From positions 3,266,001 through 3,330,000 of the forward strand of contig NZ_CP064942.1 of assembly GCF_015679265.1 (NCBI RefSeq): a stretch of 64,000 nucleotides of DNA, read 5' to 3'. Of the stretch, positions 50,570 to 60,092 are shown one piece after another; the first letter of the stretch is position 1, and each line of letters opens with the position of its first letter. Source of the stretch: Pontivivens ytuae (GTDB lineage Bacteria > Pseudomonadota > Alphaproteobacteria > Rhodobacterales > Rhodobacteraceae). The position numbers and the translations under genes were made by a program. Below the pieces are notes generated by a model. It saw only the letters and a list, made by a program, of their open reading frames with translations, made no database searches and had not been told where the DNA came from.

Positions 50570-51304
50570 ATGCCTGATCGCCGCACGCTGCTTCTGACCG
50601 GCGCCTCCCGCGGGATCGGGCATGCGACCGTCAAGCGCTTCTCTTCCGCCGGGTGGCGGGTCATCACCTGTTCGCGCCATCCGTTTCCGGAGAACTGCCC
50701 GTGGGAGGCGGGGCCGGAGGATCATATCCAGGTCGATCTCTCCGATCCTCACGACACGATGGAGGCGGTGGAAGAGATCAGGCGGCGGCTGCTGGCCGGC
50801 CGGCTGGAGGCGCTGGTGAACAATGCCGGGATCTCGCCGAAAGGGGAGGGCGGCGCGCGGCTTTCCACCCTCGACACGGACCTGCGGGACTGGGGAAAGG
50901 TGTTTCACGTCAACTTCTTCGCGCCCGTGGTCCTCGCCCGGGGCCTGCAGAAGGAGCTGACGGCGGCGCAGGGGGCGATCGTCAACGTCACCTCCATCGC
51001 GGGTGCGCGCGTGCACCCCTTTGCCGGCGCCGCCTATGCCACGTCGAAGGCGGCACTAGCGGCGCTGACGCGGGAGATGGCGCATGACTATGGGCCCCTC
51101 GGCGTGCGGGTGAACGCCATCGCCCCCGGCGAGATCGAGACCGATATCCTCAGCCCCGGCACGGAGAAGCTGGTGGAGACGCTACCCCTGCGCCGCCTCG
51201 GCAAGCCCGAGGAGGTGGCCAAGACGATCTACTACCTCTGCACCGAGGGTTCCGCCTATGTCACCGGGACCGAGATCGAGGTGAACGGCGGCCAGCACGT
51301 CTGA
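50570..51304 (+). CDS. Short-chain dehydrogenase/reductase (SDR)
   Basis: 244 residues. Cofactor motif T-G-A-S-R-G-I-G at residues ~10-17, N-N-A-G-I-S near 84, catalytic Ser in V-N-V-T-S-I-A-G and Y-A-T-S-K (Tyr and Lys) near 158-162, then N-A-I-A-P-G-E-I-E-T. It is a classical SDR like FabG or glucose dehydrogenase; Arg/Ser residues after strand 2 (C-S-R-H) hint at NADP. The C-terminal V-T-G-T-E-I-E-V-N-G-G-Q-H is typical. Its substrate is unknown. GAAGGAG supports the start. Convergent with the lipoprotein gene. Confidence 0.92.
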   Translation: MPDRRTLLLTGASRGIGHATVKRFSSAGWRVITCSRHPFPENCPWEAGPEDHIQVDLSDPHDTMEAVEEIRRRLLAGRLEALVNNAGISPKGEGGARLSTLDTDLRDWGKVFHVNFFAPVVLARGLQKELTAAQGAIVNVTSIAGARVHPFAGAAYATSKAALAALTREMAHDYGPLGVRVNAIAPGEIETDILSPGTEKLVETLPLRRLGKPEEVAKTIYYLCTEGSAYVTGTEIEVNGGQHV

Positions 51305-51307
51305 GCC

Positions 51308-52135
51308 TCAGGGCCCGACGATAACCCGCAAAGCCGCGCCCTCGGGATCGGTCAGCGTGAAACTCTCGCGCAGCCGCCCGCGGTCGAAGCCGACGGGCTG
51401 ACGCTCGGCCGGAACGACGGTGCCGTTCGGGAAGGTCGCCTCCGCCGTGGGGGACGACGCCATGTCGTAGCGCAGGGTCACGACCCGCTCCGCGCCGACC
51501 TCGATCACCACGCCGCGGTCGCCGTTCTCCTCCACGATCTCACGGGCGAAATAGGTGATCGGGTCAAGGCGCCCGCCGCGGAACAGGCGGGCGGGAAGGT
51601 CGATGGCGTATTCGAACGCCGCGAGCTCCGCGCGCAGGATGGCGCCGTGGGCGAGCAGGCGGCAGCCGCAATCCTCCTCCAACCCCAGATTGCCCAGCTC
51701 CGCATGGCAGAGGTCGAGCGCCGTGGCGATGGTGTCGCGCCCGCCCGGATCGGGTTCGGCGCTGCGGATGGAGATCTGGACCGGGCACTGCGCCACCGGC
51801 TCGCCGCGCACCAGCGCCTTCTCCCCGTTCGCGAGCAGGTAGGCCTGACCGTCGGGCGCGCGGAAGAAGTAGGCGAGCTGGTCGAGGCGCACCTCCTCGG
51901 TCCGGCGGCGGCTTGCGATCTCCTCGATGCTGCGCCGGGTGGCGGCGTCGGCGACGTCATCCACGTCGTCGATGGAGCGCGAAACGAGCTGCGTCTGCCC
52001 CGCCGTCAGCAGGAATTCGCGCTGGACACCGTCTGCGTCCGGCAAGAGCACGGGCAGCGGCGCGGCGCATGCTCCCATCAAAACAAGGGCCGGCAGCCAG
52101 AAGCGCGCCGTTCGAAAAGATCTGTGCTGTGGCAC
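51308..52135 (-). CDS. Putative lipoprotein of unknown function
   Basis: 275 residues. The N-terminus has a basic start, a hydrophobic run and L-M-G-A-C-A-A-P, a plausible though not perfect lipobox (Met at -3). The mature protein is mixed alpha/beta with conserved-looking cysteines (A-Q-C-P-V, D-L-C-H-A, E-E-D-C-G-C-R). A strand-rich C-terminal half ends V-T-L-R-Y-D-M and L-R-V-I-V-G-P. No family recognised. It stands alone between the SDR gene (convergent) and the divergent cold-shock gene. Confidence 0.72.
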   Translation of the reverse strand: MPQHRSFRTARFWLPALVLMGACAAPLPVLLPDADGVQREFLLTAGQTQLVSRSIDDVDDVADAATRRSIEEIASRRRTEEVRLDQLAYFFRAPDGQAYLLANGEKALVRGEPVAQCPVQISIRSAEPDPGGRDTIATALDLCHAELGNLGLEEDCGCRLLAHGAILRAELAAFEYAIDLPARLFRGGRLDPITYFAREIVEENGDRGVVIEVGAERVVTLRYDMASSPTAEATFPNGTVVPAERQPVGFDRGRLRESFTLTDPEGAALRVIVGP

Positions 52136-52330
52136 CCGTGTCGCGCTCCCCTACTGGCCGTAGTGGCCTGCTTGACACAAGCGAAAGGCGATATCTATCC
52201 TTTCGACGCTTCGGTCAGGGGACGACACGCCATGGTCGGATCGGGGCAGGGATGCGCGTCGGACGTGGGTTTGCGTTCACCGTCGAGGATGGGACACTCT
52301 TTCGGTACTCCGCTGAAAGACAATAAGAAA

Positions 52331-52834
52331 ATGGTAAAATACATGGTTTCGGGACAGGTGAAGTGGTACGACACCACGCGCGGTTTTGGGTTCATGGTGG
52401 CGGAGGACGGCGCGGGCGACGTGATGATCCACGCCAGCGTCTTGAAGGCCGCGGGCCTGCGTGAGCTCTTCGAAGGCGGTGCCATCACCGTCGAGGTCGA
52501 GGAGACGGAGAAGGGCCGCATGGCCAGCGCCGTCGTCGAGGTCGAACAACCGGAGGAGCCAGCGCACGGGCCGCTCGGCGCCGTGATCGACATCCCCGCC
52601 GCGAGCGAGATCGAATACGTCCCCGCCCGGGTGAAGTGGTTCGACCGCGTGAAGGGCTTCGGCTTTCTCAACGTGTTCGGCGACAGCGAGGATGTCTTCG
52701 TCCATATGGAGACCTTGCGGCGTTGCGGCATTGCTGATCTACAGTCCAACGAAGCGGTTGCCGCCCATATCGGCGACGGCCCACGGGGACGGATGGTGAT
52801 GTATGTCCGCAATTGGGACACGGTGGTTTCCTAG
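52331..52834 (+). CDS. Tandem cold-shock domain protein
   Basis: 167 residues from ATG 52331; an internal ATG at 52343 is an alternative. It has two cold-shock domains: [14 protein letters not shown] with V-M-I-H-A (first), and [15 protein letters not shown] with D-V-F-V-H-M (second). Both keep the RNP1 and RNP2 aromatic residues; the first has Tyr in place of the usual Phe and Met for the usual Phe/Val in RNP2. Double-domain CSPs are typical of alphaproteobacteria and bind single-stranded RNA. The 3' end overlaps the DUF192 gene by 32 bases in another frame. Confidence 0.92.
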   Translation: MVKYMVSGQVKWYDTTRGFGFMVAEDGAGDVMIHASVLKAAGLRELFEGGAITVEVEETEKGRMASAVVEVEQPEEPAHGPLGAVIDIPAASEIEYVPARVKWFDRVKGFGFLNVFGDSEDVFVHMETLRRCGIADLQSNEAVAAHIGDGPRGRMVMYVRNWDTVVS

Positions 52835-53288
52835 CCTTTTCGCTCTTCTCTGCGCCGGCGGTGCGGTCGCGGCCGAATGCCGGGACGACCGCGTCGATCT
52901 GCGCCACCAGGGCGTCGAGGCGACCTTCACCGTCGAGATCGCCGACGATGTCGAGGAGCGCGCCCGCGGCCTGATGTTCGTCGAGGACATGCCGCAGTTC
53001 GAGGGGATGCTCTTCCTCTACGACGACGGCCCGCAGCGGCGCAGCTTCTGGATGCGCAACACGCTGATCCCGCTCGACATGATCTTCCTCGATGAGCGGG
53101 GTGTGGTGCGCGACATTCACGTCAACGCCGTTCCGCTGGACGAGACACCGATTCCATCGGCCACCGATGACATCGTCGCGGTTCTGGAGATCAATGGCGG
53201 GCTCTCGACGCTGCTTGGGCTCTCGCCGGGGGCGGAGCTACGCCATCCGTCGTTCGGCACCGAGGCCGCCTGGCCCTGCGGCGACTGA
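52803..53288 (+). CDS. DUF192 family exported protein
   Basis: 161 residues. A signal peptide ([12 protein letters not shown]) precedes the DUF192 domain: [32 protein letters not shown] and V-L-E-I-N-G-G. DUF192 proteins are small periplasmic beta-barrels of uncertain role, commonly beside cold-shock genes in this group. The start lies inside the cold-shock gene, so translation is coupled through a 32-base out-of-frame overlap. Confidence 0.92.
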   Translation: MSAIGTRWFPSLFALLCAGGAVAAECRDDRVDLRHQGVEATFTVEIADDVEERARGLMFVEDMPQFEGMLFLYDDGPQRRSFWMRNTLIPLDMIFLDERGVVRDIHVNAVPLDETPIPSATDDIVAVLEINGGLSTLLGLSPGAELRHPSFGTEAAWPCGD

Positions 53289-53304
53289 CGGGGCGGGCGG
53301 CGCC

Positions 53305-53658
53305 ATGGCCGATCTCGCCTTCGCGCTGATGGCCGGCTTTTTCTTCACGCATGAACTCGATGCCATGCGCCGCCACGAATGGCGCATCCTGCCGCTCCTG
53401 CGCGATCTGCCGGAGGCGCGCGGTGAGGCGGTGTTCGTCTGGCTCCACGTGCCGCTCTTCGCCGCACTCCTGTGGCTCGCGCTGCAGGGCGCGGCGACGG
53501 TGGGGGCGGCCGCGCTCTCCACCTTCGCGGTGATCCATGTCGGCCTGCACTGGCTGTTCCGGACCCATCCGGCGAACGAGTTTGACAACCTGACCTCGTG
53601 GATCCTCATCGGCGGCGCGGGTCTCTTCGGCCTCGTCCACCTCGCACTGCTCCTCTGA
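53305..53658 (+). CDS. Small membrane protein, DUF6713-like
   Basis: 117 residues with three to four membrane segments. Near the N-terminus F-F-F-T-H-E-L-D-A-M-R-R-H-E-W-R is a conserved-looking His/Glu/Asp cluster that could bind metal or act catalytically; H-V-G-L-H-W-L-F and H-P-A-N-E-F add further His residues. This resembles small membrane proteins I associate with DUF6713, but the family call is from memory of the T-H-E-x-D-A pattern. Seventeen bases separate it from the DUF192 gene, so it is in the same operon. Confidence 0.68.
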   Translation: MADLAFALMAGFFFTHELDAMRRHEWRILPLLRDLPEARGEAVFVWLHVPLFAALLWLALQGAATVGAAALSTFAVIHVGLHWLFRTHPANEFDNLTSWILIGGAGLFGLVHLALLL

Positions 53659-53709
53659 GCGGAATGGCCCTTTCCAAAGCCGTGCTGCCGCGCTATCCGG
53701 TCCCTAGGT

Positions 53710-53786
53710 CGGAGCGTGGCGCAGTCTGGTAGCGCACCTGTTTTGGGTACAGGGGGTCGTGAGTTCGAATCTCGCCGCTCCGACCA
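53710..53786 (+). tRNA. tRNA-Pro (anticodon TGG)
   Basis: 77 bases with encoded ACCA end. Acceptor stem CGGAGCG (53710-53716) pairs with CGCTCCG (53776-53782). The anticodon stem CCTGT/ACAGG encloses the loop TTTGGGT, giving anticodon TGG at 53744-53746. The T loop GTTCGAATC is present. Confidence 0.97.
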
Positions 53787-53850
53787 TTTTCACCAGATGT
53801 CCGCAGCATTGAACGTTCGCGCAACGCTACCGCGGGGGTGCGCAAACGAA

Positions 53851-53877
53851 AACGGCAGCCGGGGTGCGGCTGCCGTT
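53851..53877 (-). terminator. Intrinsic terminator of the cold-shock gene
   Basis: On the minus strand AACGGCAGCC / GGCTGCCGTT form a perfect 10-bp stem with a 7-base loop, followed by TTTTCGTTTG. It lies 34 bases after the stop of the cold-shock gene, and in the other direction could also help end transcription from the tRNA. Confidence 0.8.
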
Positions 53878-53911
53878 GGTGCTTCGGGTCAGATGACCGG
53901 GCGCTGCCCGA

Positions 53912-54118
53912 TCACTCCACGACGAGAGAGCCCGCGCTCTGCTTGCCGTCGCGGCCGGTTTCCAGTTCGTAGGAAACCTTCTGATTGTCCTTGAGGCCCG
54001 TCAGACCCGAACGCTCGACGGCGGAGATGTGTACGAACACGTCCTTGCCGCCCGCATCGGGTTGAATGAAGCCGTAGCCTTTGTCGGGGTTGAACCATTT
54101 CACGGTGCCAGTGGCCAT
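53912..54118 (-). CDS. Cold-shock protein (CspA family)
   Basis: 68 residues from ATG 54118 with GGAGAGA upstream. RNP1 is G-Y-G-F-I-Q and RNP2 is D-V-F-V-H-I-S-A; start M-A-T-G-T-V-K-W-F-N-P-D-K-G is canonical. RNA chaperone in the cytosol. The 160-base space before the gene probably carries a long leader, as usual for cold-regulated csp mRNAs. An intrinsic terminator follows. Confidence 0.96.
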   Translation of the reverse strand: MATGTVKWFNPDKGYGFIQPDAGGKDVFVHISAVERSGLTGLKDNQKVSYELETGRDGKQSAGSLVVE

Positions 54119-54282
54119 CCGTTCTCTCCTGTAAGGGCCGCGCGGGATGCGGCGGCCGGGGTGCAAGGCAAATCGAAACCCTGCGATCTGCGTTGAGCTC
54201 GGAGAAGTCGGCGACATGACACGTTGCGAGGACGGCTTAGTCCCTTCCGGGCTCAACCACAAGGAATGATGCAATCACCGCC

Positions 54283-55251
54283 TCACGCCGCCCCCTGCGT
54301 TCCGCGCTCGCGGTAGGGGGTGGTGTCGAAATGAGCGCGGTAGCATTTGGAGAAGTGCGAGGGCGAGGTGAAGCCGCAGGCGAGCGCCACATTGATCACC
54401 GTCATGTCGGTCTGCATCAGCAGGTTCTTCGCCCGCTGCAGCCGCAGTTCCATGTAGTAGCGCTTGGGCGAGCGGTTGAGGTAGCGGCGGAACAGGCGTT
54501 CGAGCTGGCGCGTGCTCATGCCGACGTCCGAGGCGAGGATCGAGGGGCTGATCGGCTCCTCGATATTGTCCTCCATCATCTGGATCACGGTGGCGAGCTT
54601 TGGGTGGCGCACCCCGATCCGGGTGGGGATGGAGAGGCGCTGCTCCTCCCGATCCGTGCGGATCGTTGTGTAGATCATCTGGTCCGCGACCTTGTTGGCG
54701 AGCTCCTGCCCGTGGGTGTCCGCGATCAGCTTCAGCATCAGGTCGGCGGAGGCGGAGCCCCCCGCGCTCGAATAGCGGTTCCCGTCGATGGTGTAGATCG
54801 CCTGGGTGAGTGCTATGTCCGGGAACTCCTCGATGAAGCTATCGCGGTTGTCCCAGTGGATGGTGCAGCGGCGATCCTCCAACAGTCCCGCGCGCGCCAT
54901 GATGTAGGTGGCGTTGCACAGGCCGCCGACGGCGATGCCCTTGCGCGCCTCGCGCCGCAGGTATTGCAGGATGGGCTTCGTGGTCGCGCCCTTCACGTCG
55001 ATGCCCGAGCAGATCATCAGCACCTCGTCGCGCCCGATCTCGTCGAGACCCATGTCGAGCAGGGTGCGTTGGCCGTTGGAGCACTCCGCATACTCGCCGT
55101 TCTCGCCCGCGACGCGCCAGCGGTAGAGCTCCCGGCCGGAGGTGAAGTTGGCGAGCCTCAACGGTTCCACCGCGCAGGCATAGGAGAGCAGGGAATAGTT
55201 CGCCGTCAGCAGGAACACGAAGGTCTGCGGCGTGTCGGCTGTCTCGGTCAT
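54283..55251 (-). CDS. GlxA family AraC regulator (GbdR/CdhR-like)
   Basis: 322 residues from ATG 55251. Residues about 10-190 form a DJ-1/PfpI-like sensor with the nucleophile position in V-G-G-L-C-N-A-T-Y. Residues about 220-315 are the AraC domain with S-I-L-A-S-D-V-G-M-S-T-R-Q-L-E-R-L-F and V-A-L-A-C-G-F-T-S-P-S-H-F-S-K. Family members sense glycine betaine, dimethylglycine or carnitine; N-terminal E-P-L-R-L-A-N and W-D-N-R are typical of this group. No betaine catabolic gene is adjacent, so the regulon lies elsewhere. Confidence 0.9.
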   Translation of the reverse strand: MTETADTPQTFVFLLTANYSLLSYACAVEPLRLANFTSGRELYRWRVAGENGEYAECSNGQRTLLDMGLDEIGRDEVLMICSGIDVKGATTKPILQYLRREARKGIAVGGLCNATYIMARAGLLEDRRCTIHWDNRDSFIEEFPDIALTQAIYTIDGNRYSSAGGSASADLMLKLIADTHGQELANKVADQMIYTTIRTDREEQRLSIPTRIGVRHPKLATVIQMMEDNIEEPISPSILASDVGMSTRQLERLFRRYLNRSPKRYYMELRLQRAKNLLMQTDMTVINVALACGFTSPSHFSKCYRAHFDTTPYRERGTQGAA

Positions 55252-55450
55252 GCGTGGCCCCGCGCGGAACGATGGCTCAGTTCCATGCATTTCGCCAACT
55301 GCGTCAAGCAGCAAAAACACACCCCGTGTCGATCGACATTGACGCGGCCGAAAATTGCGCCAAGAGCACCGTTCGCGACTGGTCATGGCGCAAGCGGGCG
55401 TGTTACGACGTCACCCCGACGAAGAGACCGCGATCAGGAGTGTGCGCGAG

Positions 55451-56818
55451 ATGTCTGCAACCTGGACCAAGGCCGGATGGCGTGCCAAGCCGCGCATCCA
55501 GATGCCCGATTACGTGAATGCCGAGGCACTGTGCGAGGTGGAGACCCGGCTCGCCTCCTATCCGCCGCTGGTCTTTGCAGGTGAGGCGCGGGCGCTGCGC
55601 CGCAAGCTCGCCGACGTGTCCGAGGGCAAGGCGTTTCTCCTCCAGGGCGGTGATTGCGCCGAGAGCTTCAACGAGTTCTCCGCCGACAATATCCGCGACA
55701 CGTACCGGGTGCTGTTGCAGATGGCGATGGTGCTGACCTTCGGCGCGAAGCTGCCGGTGGTGAAGGTCTCCCGCATGGCCGGGCAGTTCGCGAAGCCGCG
55801 CTCGGCGTCGACCGAGGTGAAGGGCGGTGTGGAACTGCCGAGCTACCGCGGCGACATCATCAACGGGTTCGACTTCACGCCCGAGGCCCGGATCCCCGAT
55901 CCGCAGCGGATGCTGCAGGCCTACACCCAGGCGGCGGCGACGCTGAACCTGCTGCGCGCCTTCTCCCAGGGTGGCTTCGCGGACATGCACCGGGTGCACG
56001 AATGGACGCTGGGGTTTGCCGATGCGGCGGCCTCCACGTCATACCGCGATCTCGCCAACCGGATCTCCGAAGCGCTGCGCTTCATGGAGGCGGCGGGCGT
56101 CAACTCCTCCAACACCGACGCGCTGGGGCGGGTCGATTTCTACACCAGCCACGAGGCGCTGCTGCTCGAATACGAGGAGGCGCTGGCCCGGGTCGATTCG
56201 ACCTCCGGCAACGTGGTGGCGGGCTCGGGCCACATGATCTGGATCGGCGACCGCACGCGGCAGCCGGACGGTGCGCATGTGGAGTTCTGCCGCGGCGTAC
56301 TGAACCCGATCGGGCTGAAATGCGGCCCGTCGCTGGAACCGGACGAGCTGATCACGCTGATCGACAAGCTGAACCCGGAGAACGAGGCGGGGCGGCTGAC
56401 GCTGATCGCGCGCTTCGGTGCGGGCAAGGTCGGCGACCACCTGCCGGGCCTGATCCGGGCGGTGGAGCGTGAGGGCCGCAAGGTCGTCTGGTCCTGCGAT
56501 CCGATGCACGGCAACACCACGAAGTCGTCCACCGGCTATAAGACCCGCGCCTTCGACAGCGTGCTGAGCGAGGTGCGCGAGTTCTTCGAGATCCACGCGG
56601 CCGAGGGCACCTATGCCGGCGGCGTGCATTTCGAGATGACGGGTCAGGACGTGACCGAGTGCACCGGCGGCGTGCGCGCGGTGACGGACGAGGACCTGTC
56701 GGACCGCTACCACACGGCCTGCGACCCGCGGCTCAATGCCTCCCAGGCGCTGGAGCTGGCCTTCCTCGTGGCCGAAGAGCTCGATCGCGCGCCGGTCAAG
56801 CACCGCGCGGCGATGTGA
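55451..56818 (+). CDS. aroG: Class II 3-deoxy-7-phosphoheptulonate (DAHP) synthase
   Basis: 455 residues from ATG 55451 (GCGCGAG ahead; a longer start at 55355 is less convincing). Class II landmarks: [12 protein letters not shown] (metal Cys), [30 protein letters not shown] and C-D-P-M-H-G-N-T, with [15 protein letters not shown] near the end. Condenses phosphoenolpyruvate with erythrose 4-phosphate, the first step of the shikimate pathway. Lone gene; a hairpin follows. Confidence 0.95.
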   Translation: MSATWTKAGWRAKPRIQMPDYVNAEALCEVETRLASYPPLVFAGEARALRRKLADVSEGKAFLLQGGDCAESFNEFSADNIRDTYRVLLQMAMVLTFGAKLPVVKVSRMAGQFAKPRSASTEVKGGVELPSYRGDIINGFDFTPEARIPDPQRMLQAYTQAAATLNLLRAFSQGGFADMHRVHEWTLGFADAAASTSYRDLANRISEALRFMEAAGVNSSNTDALGRVDFYTSHEALLLEYEEALARVDSTSGNVVAGSGHMIWIGDRTRQPDGAHVEFCRGVLNPIGLKCGPSLEPDELITLIDKLNPENEAGRLTLIARFGAGKVGDHLPGLIRAVEREGRKVVWSCDPMHGNTTKSSTGYKTRAFDSVLSEVREFFEIHAAEGTYAGGVHFEMTGQDVTECTGGVRAVTDEDLSDRYHTACDPRLNASQALELAFLVAEELDRAPVKHRAAM

Positions 56819-56824
56819 TCCAAG

Positions 56825-56842
56825 GGGGCGCTGCGGCGCCCC
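56825..56842 (+). terminator. Hairpin after the DAHP synthase gene
   Basis: GGGGCGC and GCGCCCC pair over a TGCG loop immediately after the stop. There is no T-run and the serB start is 23 bases further on, so this may be a weak terminator or an intercistronic element. Confidence 0.45.
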
Positions 56843-56865
56843 TTCCCTTATCCGAAGAGGTGAAC

Positions 56866-57711
56866 ATGACCCATATGGTCGTGCTGACCGCCGCCGCCGG
56901 AGTGAGCGATGCGGTGGCCGAGGACGTGGCGCGCGCGCTGGGCGGCACGCCGAACCGGCTGGCGGAGACCGCCGTCGAGGTCGCCGTGGATGGGCCGGTC
57001 GACGCCGCGGCCCCCGAGGGCGTAGATCTCAACGTCGTCCCCGTGGCGGGGCGCGAGAAGCGGATGCTGATCGCCGACATGGACAGCACCATGATCCCGG
57101 TCGAATGCATCGACGAGCTCGCGGATTTCGCCGGCGTCAAGGACCGGGTCGCCGATATCACCGAACGCGCCATGCGCGGCGAGCTCGACTTCGAGGCGGC
57201 GCTGCGCGAGCGAGTCGGTCTGGTGAAGGGCCTTCCGACCGCCGCGCTGGAGCAGTGCTATGCCGAGCGCATCGCGCTCAATCCCGGCGCCGAGGTGCTG
57301 GTGCGCACCATGGCCGCGCGCGGGGCGCAGACGGCGCTGGTCTCGGGCGGGTTCACCTTCTTCACGAGCCGGGTGGCCGCGGCCGCGGGCTTCGCGGTCA
57401 ACCGTGCCAACACGCTGCTGTTCGAGGATGACCGGCTGACCGGCGACGTGACCGAGCCGATCTTGGGCCGGCAGGCGAAGCTCGACGCGCTGCATGAATT
57501 GGCCGGGCAGGGCGGCTTCGGCCCCGACGCGGTGATCGCCGTGGGCGACGGAGCCAACGACCTTGCCATGGTCGAGGCGGCGGGTCTTGGCGTGGCCTAC
57601 AAGGCGAAACCGGCGCTGAAGAACGGGGCCGACGCCGTGCTCGATCACTCCGACCTTACAGCGCTGCTGGCGTTGCAGGGCATCCCGCAGGCGGAGTGGT
57701 GGCGGGGCTGA
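56866..57711 (+). CDS. serB: Phosphoserine phosphatase SerB
   Basis: 281 residues from ATG 56866 (GAAGAGG upstream). A ~65-residue N-terminal ACT-like region precedes the HAD core: I-A-D-M-D-S-T-M-I with nucleophile Asp71 and Asp73, V-S-G-G-F-T-F-F (motif II), K in R-Q-A-K, and V-G-D-G-A-N-D-L-A-M (motif IV). Last step of serine synthesis in the cytosol. Convergent with the PAS gene, three bases apart. Confidence 0.95.
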   Translation: MTHMVVLTAAAGVSDAVAEDVARALGGTPNRLAETAVEVAVDGPVDAAAPEGVDLNVVPVAGREKRMLIADMDSTMIPVECIDELADFAGVKDRVADITERAMRGELDFEAALRERVGLVKGLPTAALEQCYAERIALNPGAEVLVRTMAARGAQTALVSGGFTFFTSRVAAAAGFAVNRANTLLFEDDRLTGDVTEPILGRQAKLDALHELAGQGGFGPDAVIAVGDGANDLAMVEAAGLGVAYKAKPALKNGADAVLDHSDLTALLALQGIPQAEWWRG

Positions 57712-57714
57712 GCC

Positions 57715-58410
57715 TCAGTCCTTCACGACGCGCAGATGCGCGCGGCTGAGCGGCTTGCGCTCGGTCGAGGCCTTGCCTCCGTCGATGGGCTTCAGATGCG
57801 GCATCTGGAATGCCGCCTGCTCCTGCGCGAAGCCTGCGACGGGCCGCGGGATCGCCGCGCGCTCCCGCAGTGTGTCGAGGCGGATCGCGCCGATGGTGAG
57901 CTGCGTCTCCACGCCGAACTGCTCGGTCTCCACTACCAGGCAGCCGAGGATGCGGGTGATGTCGCCGAAATCGTCGCAGAGCGGGCGCAGGATCATGCGG
58001 GCCGGGGCGTCGGCCATGCCGCGCCCGCTCGCCGTCAGTTGCAGGTCGACGCGCGCGGGGCGGTCGATCACCTCGCGCATCAGCTCCTGCGCACGGGTCC
58101 GGTCGCCGTCGTTGAAGAGCGCGCGTGCCGGCAGGCCGCGCACCTCCATCCCCATCATGTCGCAGATCCGCGTGCCGCCGAGGCGGATGCGCAGCGGGGC
58201 GCCCGCGGTGTCCTCCAGGATGAACATGTGCTCGAGCGCATCCTCGAAGGCGCGCGGGTCGATCTCCGACCGCCGGGGCGCAAGCCGATCGCCCCGCAGC
58301 CGCTCCCAATAGGAACCGAGGCTGTCGATGATGTGCTGGCTCATCGCGCCGTCCATCCGATCGCCGGGCCGAAGGCCCTTCCGTCCGACACCGAAATCCC
58401 CGTGTTCCAC
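57715..58410 (-). CDS. PAS-domain protein (alphaproteobacterial PAS_5 type)
   Basis: 231 residues with a GTG start at 58410, preceded by GGGAG at good spacing. The PAS-like domain spans about residues 30-165: S-Y-W-E-R-L-R, I-D-P-R-A-F-E-D-A-L-E-H-M-F-I-L-E, G-T-R-I-C-D-M-M-G-M-E-V-R-G and G-C-L-V-V-E-T. The Pro/Ala-rich tail has no output domain. Such PAS-only proteins are frequent in the group and of unknown role; some act in cell-cycle or motility control. Confidence 0.85.
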   Translation of the reverse strand: MEHGDFGVGRKGLRPGDRMDGAMSQHIIDSLGSYWERLRGDRLAPRRSEIDPRAFEDALEHMFILEDTAGAPLRIRLGGTRICDMMGMEVRGLPARALFNDGDRTRAQELMREVIDRPARVDLQLTASGRGMADAPARMILRPLCDDFGDITRILGCLVVETEQFGVETQLTIGAIRLDTLRERAAIPRPVAGFAQEQAAFQMPHLKPIDGGKASTERKPLSRAHLRVVKD

Positions 58411-58430
58411 ACCGCTCTCCCACCAGCTTA

Positions 58431-58454
58431 GGACACATTTTCAAGAAAGTGTCC
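58431..58454. promoter_or_regulatory. Inverted repeat between PAS gene and yicC
   Basis: GGACAC and GTGTCC flank a mostly complementary interior (TTTC/GAAA). It lies 21 bases upstream of the PAS gene start, in the divergent promoter region with the yicC operon. It could be an operator or RNA hairpin; no regulator can be named. Confidence 0.35.
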
Positions 58455-58564
58455 GAAAAACGCGTCTGCTCTTCCCACAACACAGACATTAGCATTTTCG
58501 ACGCATTTTAGATGATTTTTCGGGGCCGAAGGTTAACGCTGGCGCTCCGGGACGGGAGGTGGCG

Positions 58565-59437
58565 ATGCAGTCGATGACGGGATTCGCGCGGGTGGATGGC
58601 ACCGGCGAGGGGATGAGCTGGGCGTGGGAGGCGCGCAGCGTCAACGCGCGCGGCCTCGACCTGCGGCTGCGCCTACCCGACGGTGCGGACGCGCTGGAGG
58701 CCGAGCTGCGCAAGGCGACGCCGCGCCGGTTCGCGCGCGGCAACGTCTCGATTTCCCTGCGCTGGTCGCGCCTGCCCGATGCGGCGGGCGGCGGAGTGAA
58801 CCGCGTGGCGCTCGACCAGGCGCTCGCCGCCCTGGCCGAGGTTGAGGCGGTCGCAGCACAACAGGGGCGGGAGCTGGCGGCCGTGAGCGCCGCTGACATC
58901 CTTGCCCTGCGCGGTGTAGCCGAGGGAGGCGAGGCCGGGCAGGCCTGGCTCAAGGCCGCCCAGTCGGAAATCGCGGCGCTGCTCGATGCCCTTGCCCACG
59001 CGCGGGAGTCCGAGGGCGCGGCGCTGGCCACGCTCCTCACCACCTCCATTGACGAGATCGCCCGCCTGGCTGCCGAAGCGCGGGAGACGGCGGCCGCCCG
59101 GGCCGCCCGGGCCGGCGAGACGCTGCGCGCCCGCGTCGCCGCACTGATGGAGGCCGCCCCCGACACCGACCGGCTGGAGCAGGAGCTCGCCCTGATCGCC
59201 GTGAAGGCCGACGTGACCGAGGAGCTCGATCGCCTCGACGCGCATGTCGCCGCGGCCCGCGTGCATCTCACCGAAACCGGGCCCATCGGGCGCAAGCTCG
59301 ACTTCCTGATGCAGGAGTTCAACAGGGAGGCGAACACCCTCGCCTCCAAGTCCGGCGATGCGGAGCTGACGCGCGTGGCCCTTGCGCTCAAGGTCGTGAT
59401 CGATCAGATGCGCGAGCAGGTCCAGAACGTCGAATGA
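58565..59437 (+). CDS. yicC: YicC family endoribonuclease-type protein
   Basis: 290 residues. ATG 58565 is preferred to the GTG at 58559 because GGGAGG at 58554-58559 is then five bases away. N-terminal M-Q-S-M-T-G-F-A-R and S-V-N-A-R-G-L-D-L-R are diagnostic; the C-terminal DUF1732 part has E-E-L-D-R-L-D-A-H, G-R-K-L-D-F-L-M-Q-E-F-N-R-E-A-N-T and S-K. YicC proteins are RNases acting on small RNAs in E. coli. Gene order yicC-gmk is conserved in many proteobacteria. Confidence 0.94.
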   Translation: MQSMTGFARVDGTGEGMSWAWEARSVNARGLDLRLRLPDGADALEAELRKATPRRFARGNVSISLRWSRLPDAAGGGVNRVALDQALAALAEVEAVAAQQGRELAAVSAADILALRGVAEGGEAGQAWLKAAQSEIAALLDALAHARESEGAALATLLTTSIDEIARLAAEARETAAARAARAGETLRARVAALMEAAPDTDRLEQELALIAVKADVTEELDRLDAHVAAARVHLTETGPIGRKLDFLMQEFNREANTLASKSGDAELTRVALALKVVIDQMREQVQNVE

Positions 59438-59444
59438 GAACCGA

Positions 59445-60092
59445 ATGATAGATCCGTGCCGCCGCGGCCTCCTCGTCATCCTCTCCTCGCCCTCCGGGGC
59501 GGGCAAGTCGACGCTCTCGCGGCGGCTCCTGTCGGAGGACGGCGAGATCTCCTTCTCGATCTCCGCCACCACCCGCCCGCCGCGGCCCGGTGAGGAGGAC
59601 GGGCGGGAGTACTACTTCAAGGACCGTGCCGAGTTCGAGCGCATGGTCGTGGCGGGCGAGATGCTGGAGCATGCCGAGGTCTTCGGCAATCTCTACGGCT
59701 CGCCCCTCGGCCCCGTAAGGGACGCGATGAGTGCGGGGCGCGACGTGCTCTTCGATGTGGACTGGCAGGGCGGTCAGCAGATCCGCAACTCCGAGATGGG
59801 GCGCGAGGCGATCTCCATCTTCATCCTGCCCCCCTCCATCGAGGAGCTGGAGCACCGCCTGCGCAAGCGTGCACAGGACGCCCCGGACGTGATCGCCCGC
59901 CGCATGGGCGAGGCGCGGCGGGAGATGAGCCACTGGGCCGAATACGACTACATCCTCATCAACGACGATCTCGACACCTGCTACGACCAGCTCCGCTCGG
60001 TCTTGGTGGCCGAGCGCCTGCGCCGTGACCGCCGGCCCGACATCGCCCAGCAGGCGCGGCTCATGTCCGGCCAGATCAAGGAGAGAACCTGA
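59445..60092 (+). CDS. gmk: Guanylate kinase
   Basis: 215 residues. P-loop [10 protein letters not shown] at residues 14-23, GMP-binding [11 protein letters not shown] and the Y-Y-F, with D-V-D-W-Q-G and lid R-M-x-x-A-R-x-E. Phosphorylates GMP to GDP. Seven bases follow yicC; the stop overlaps the next start (TGATG). Confidence 0.97.
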   Translation: MIDPCRRGLLVILSSPSGAGKSTLSRRLLSEDGEISFSISATTRPPRPGEEDGREYYFKDRAEFERMVVAGEMLEHAEVFGNLYGSPLGPVRDAMSAGRDVLFDVDWQGGQQIRNSEMGREAISIFILPPSIEELEHRLRKRAQDAPDVIARRMGEARREMSHWAEYDYILINDDLDTCYDQLRSVLVAERLRRDRRPDIAQQARLMSGQIKERT

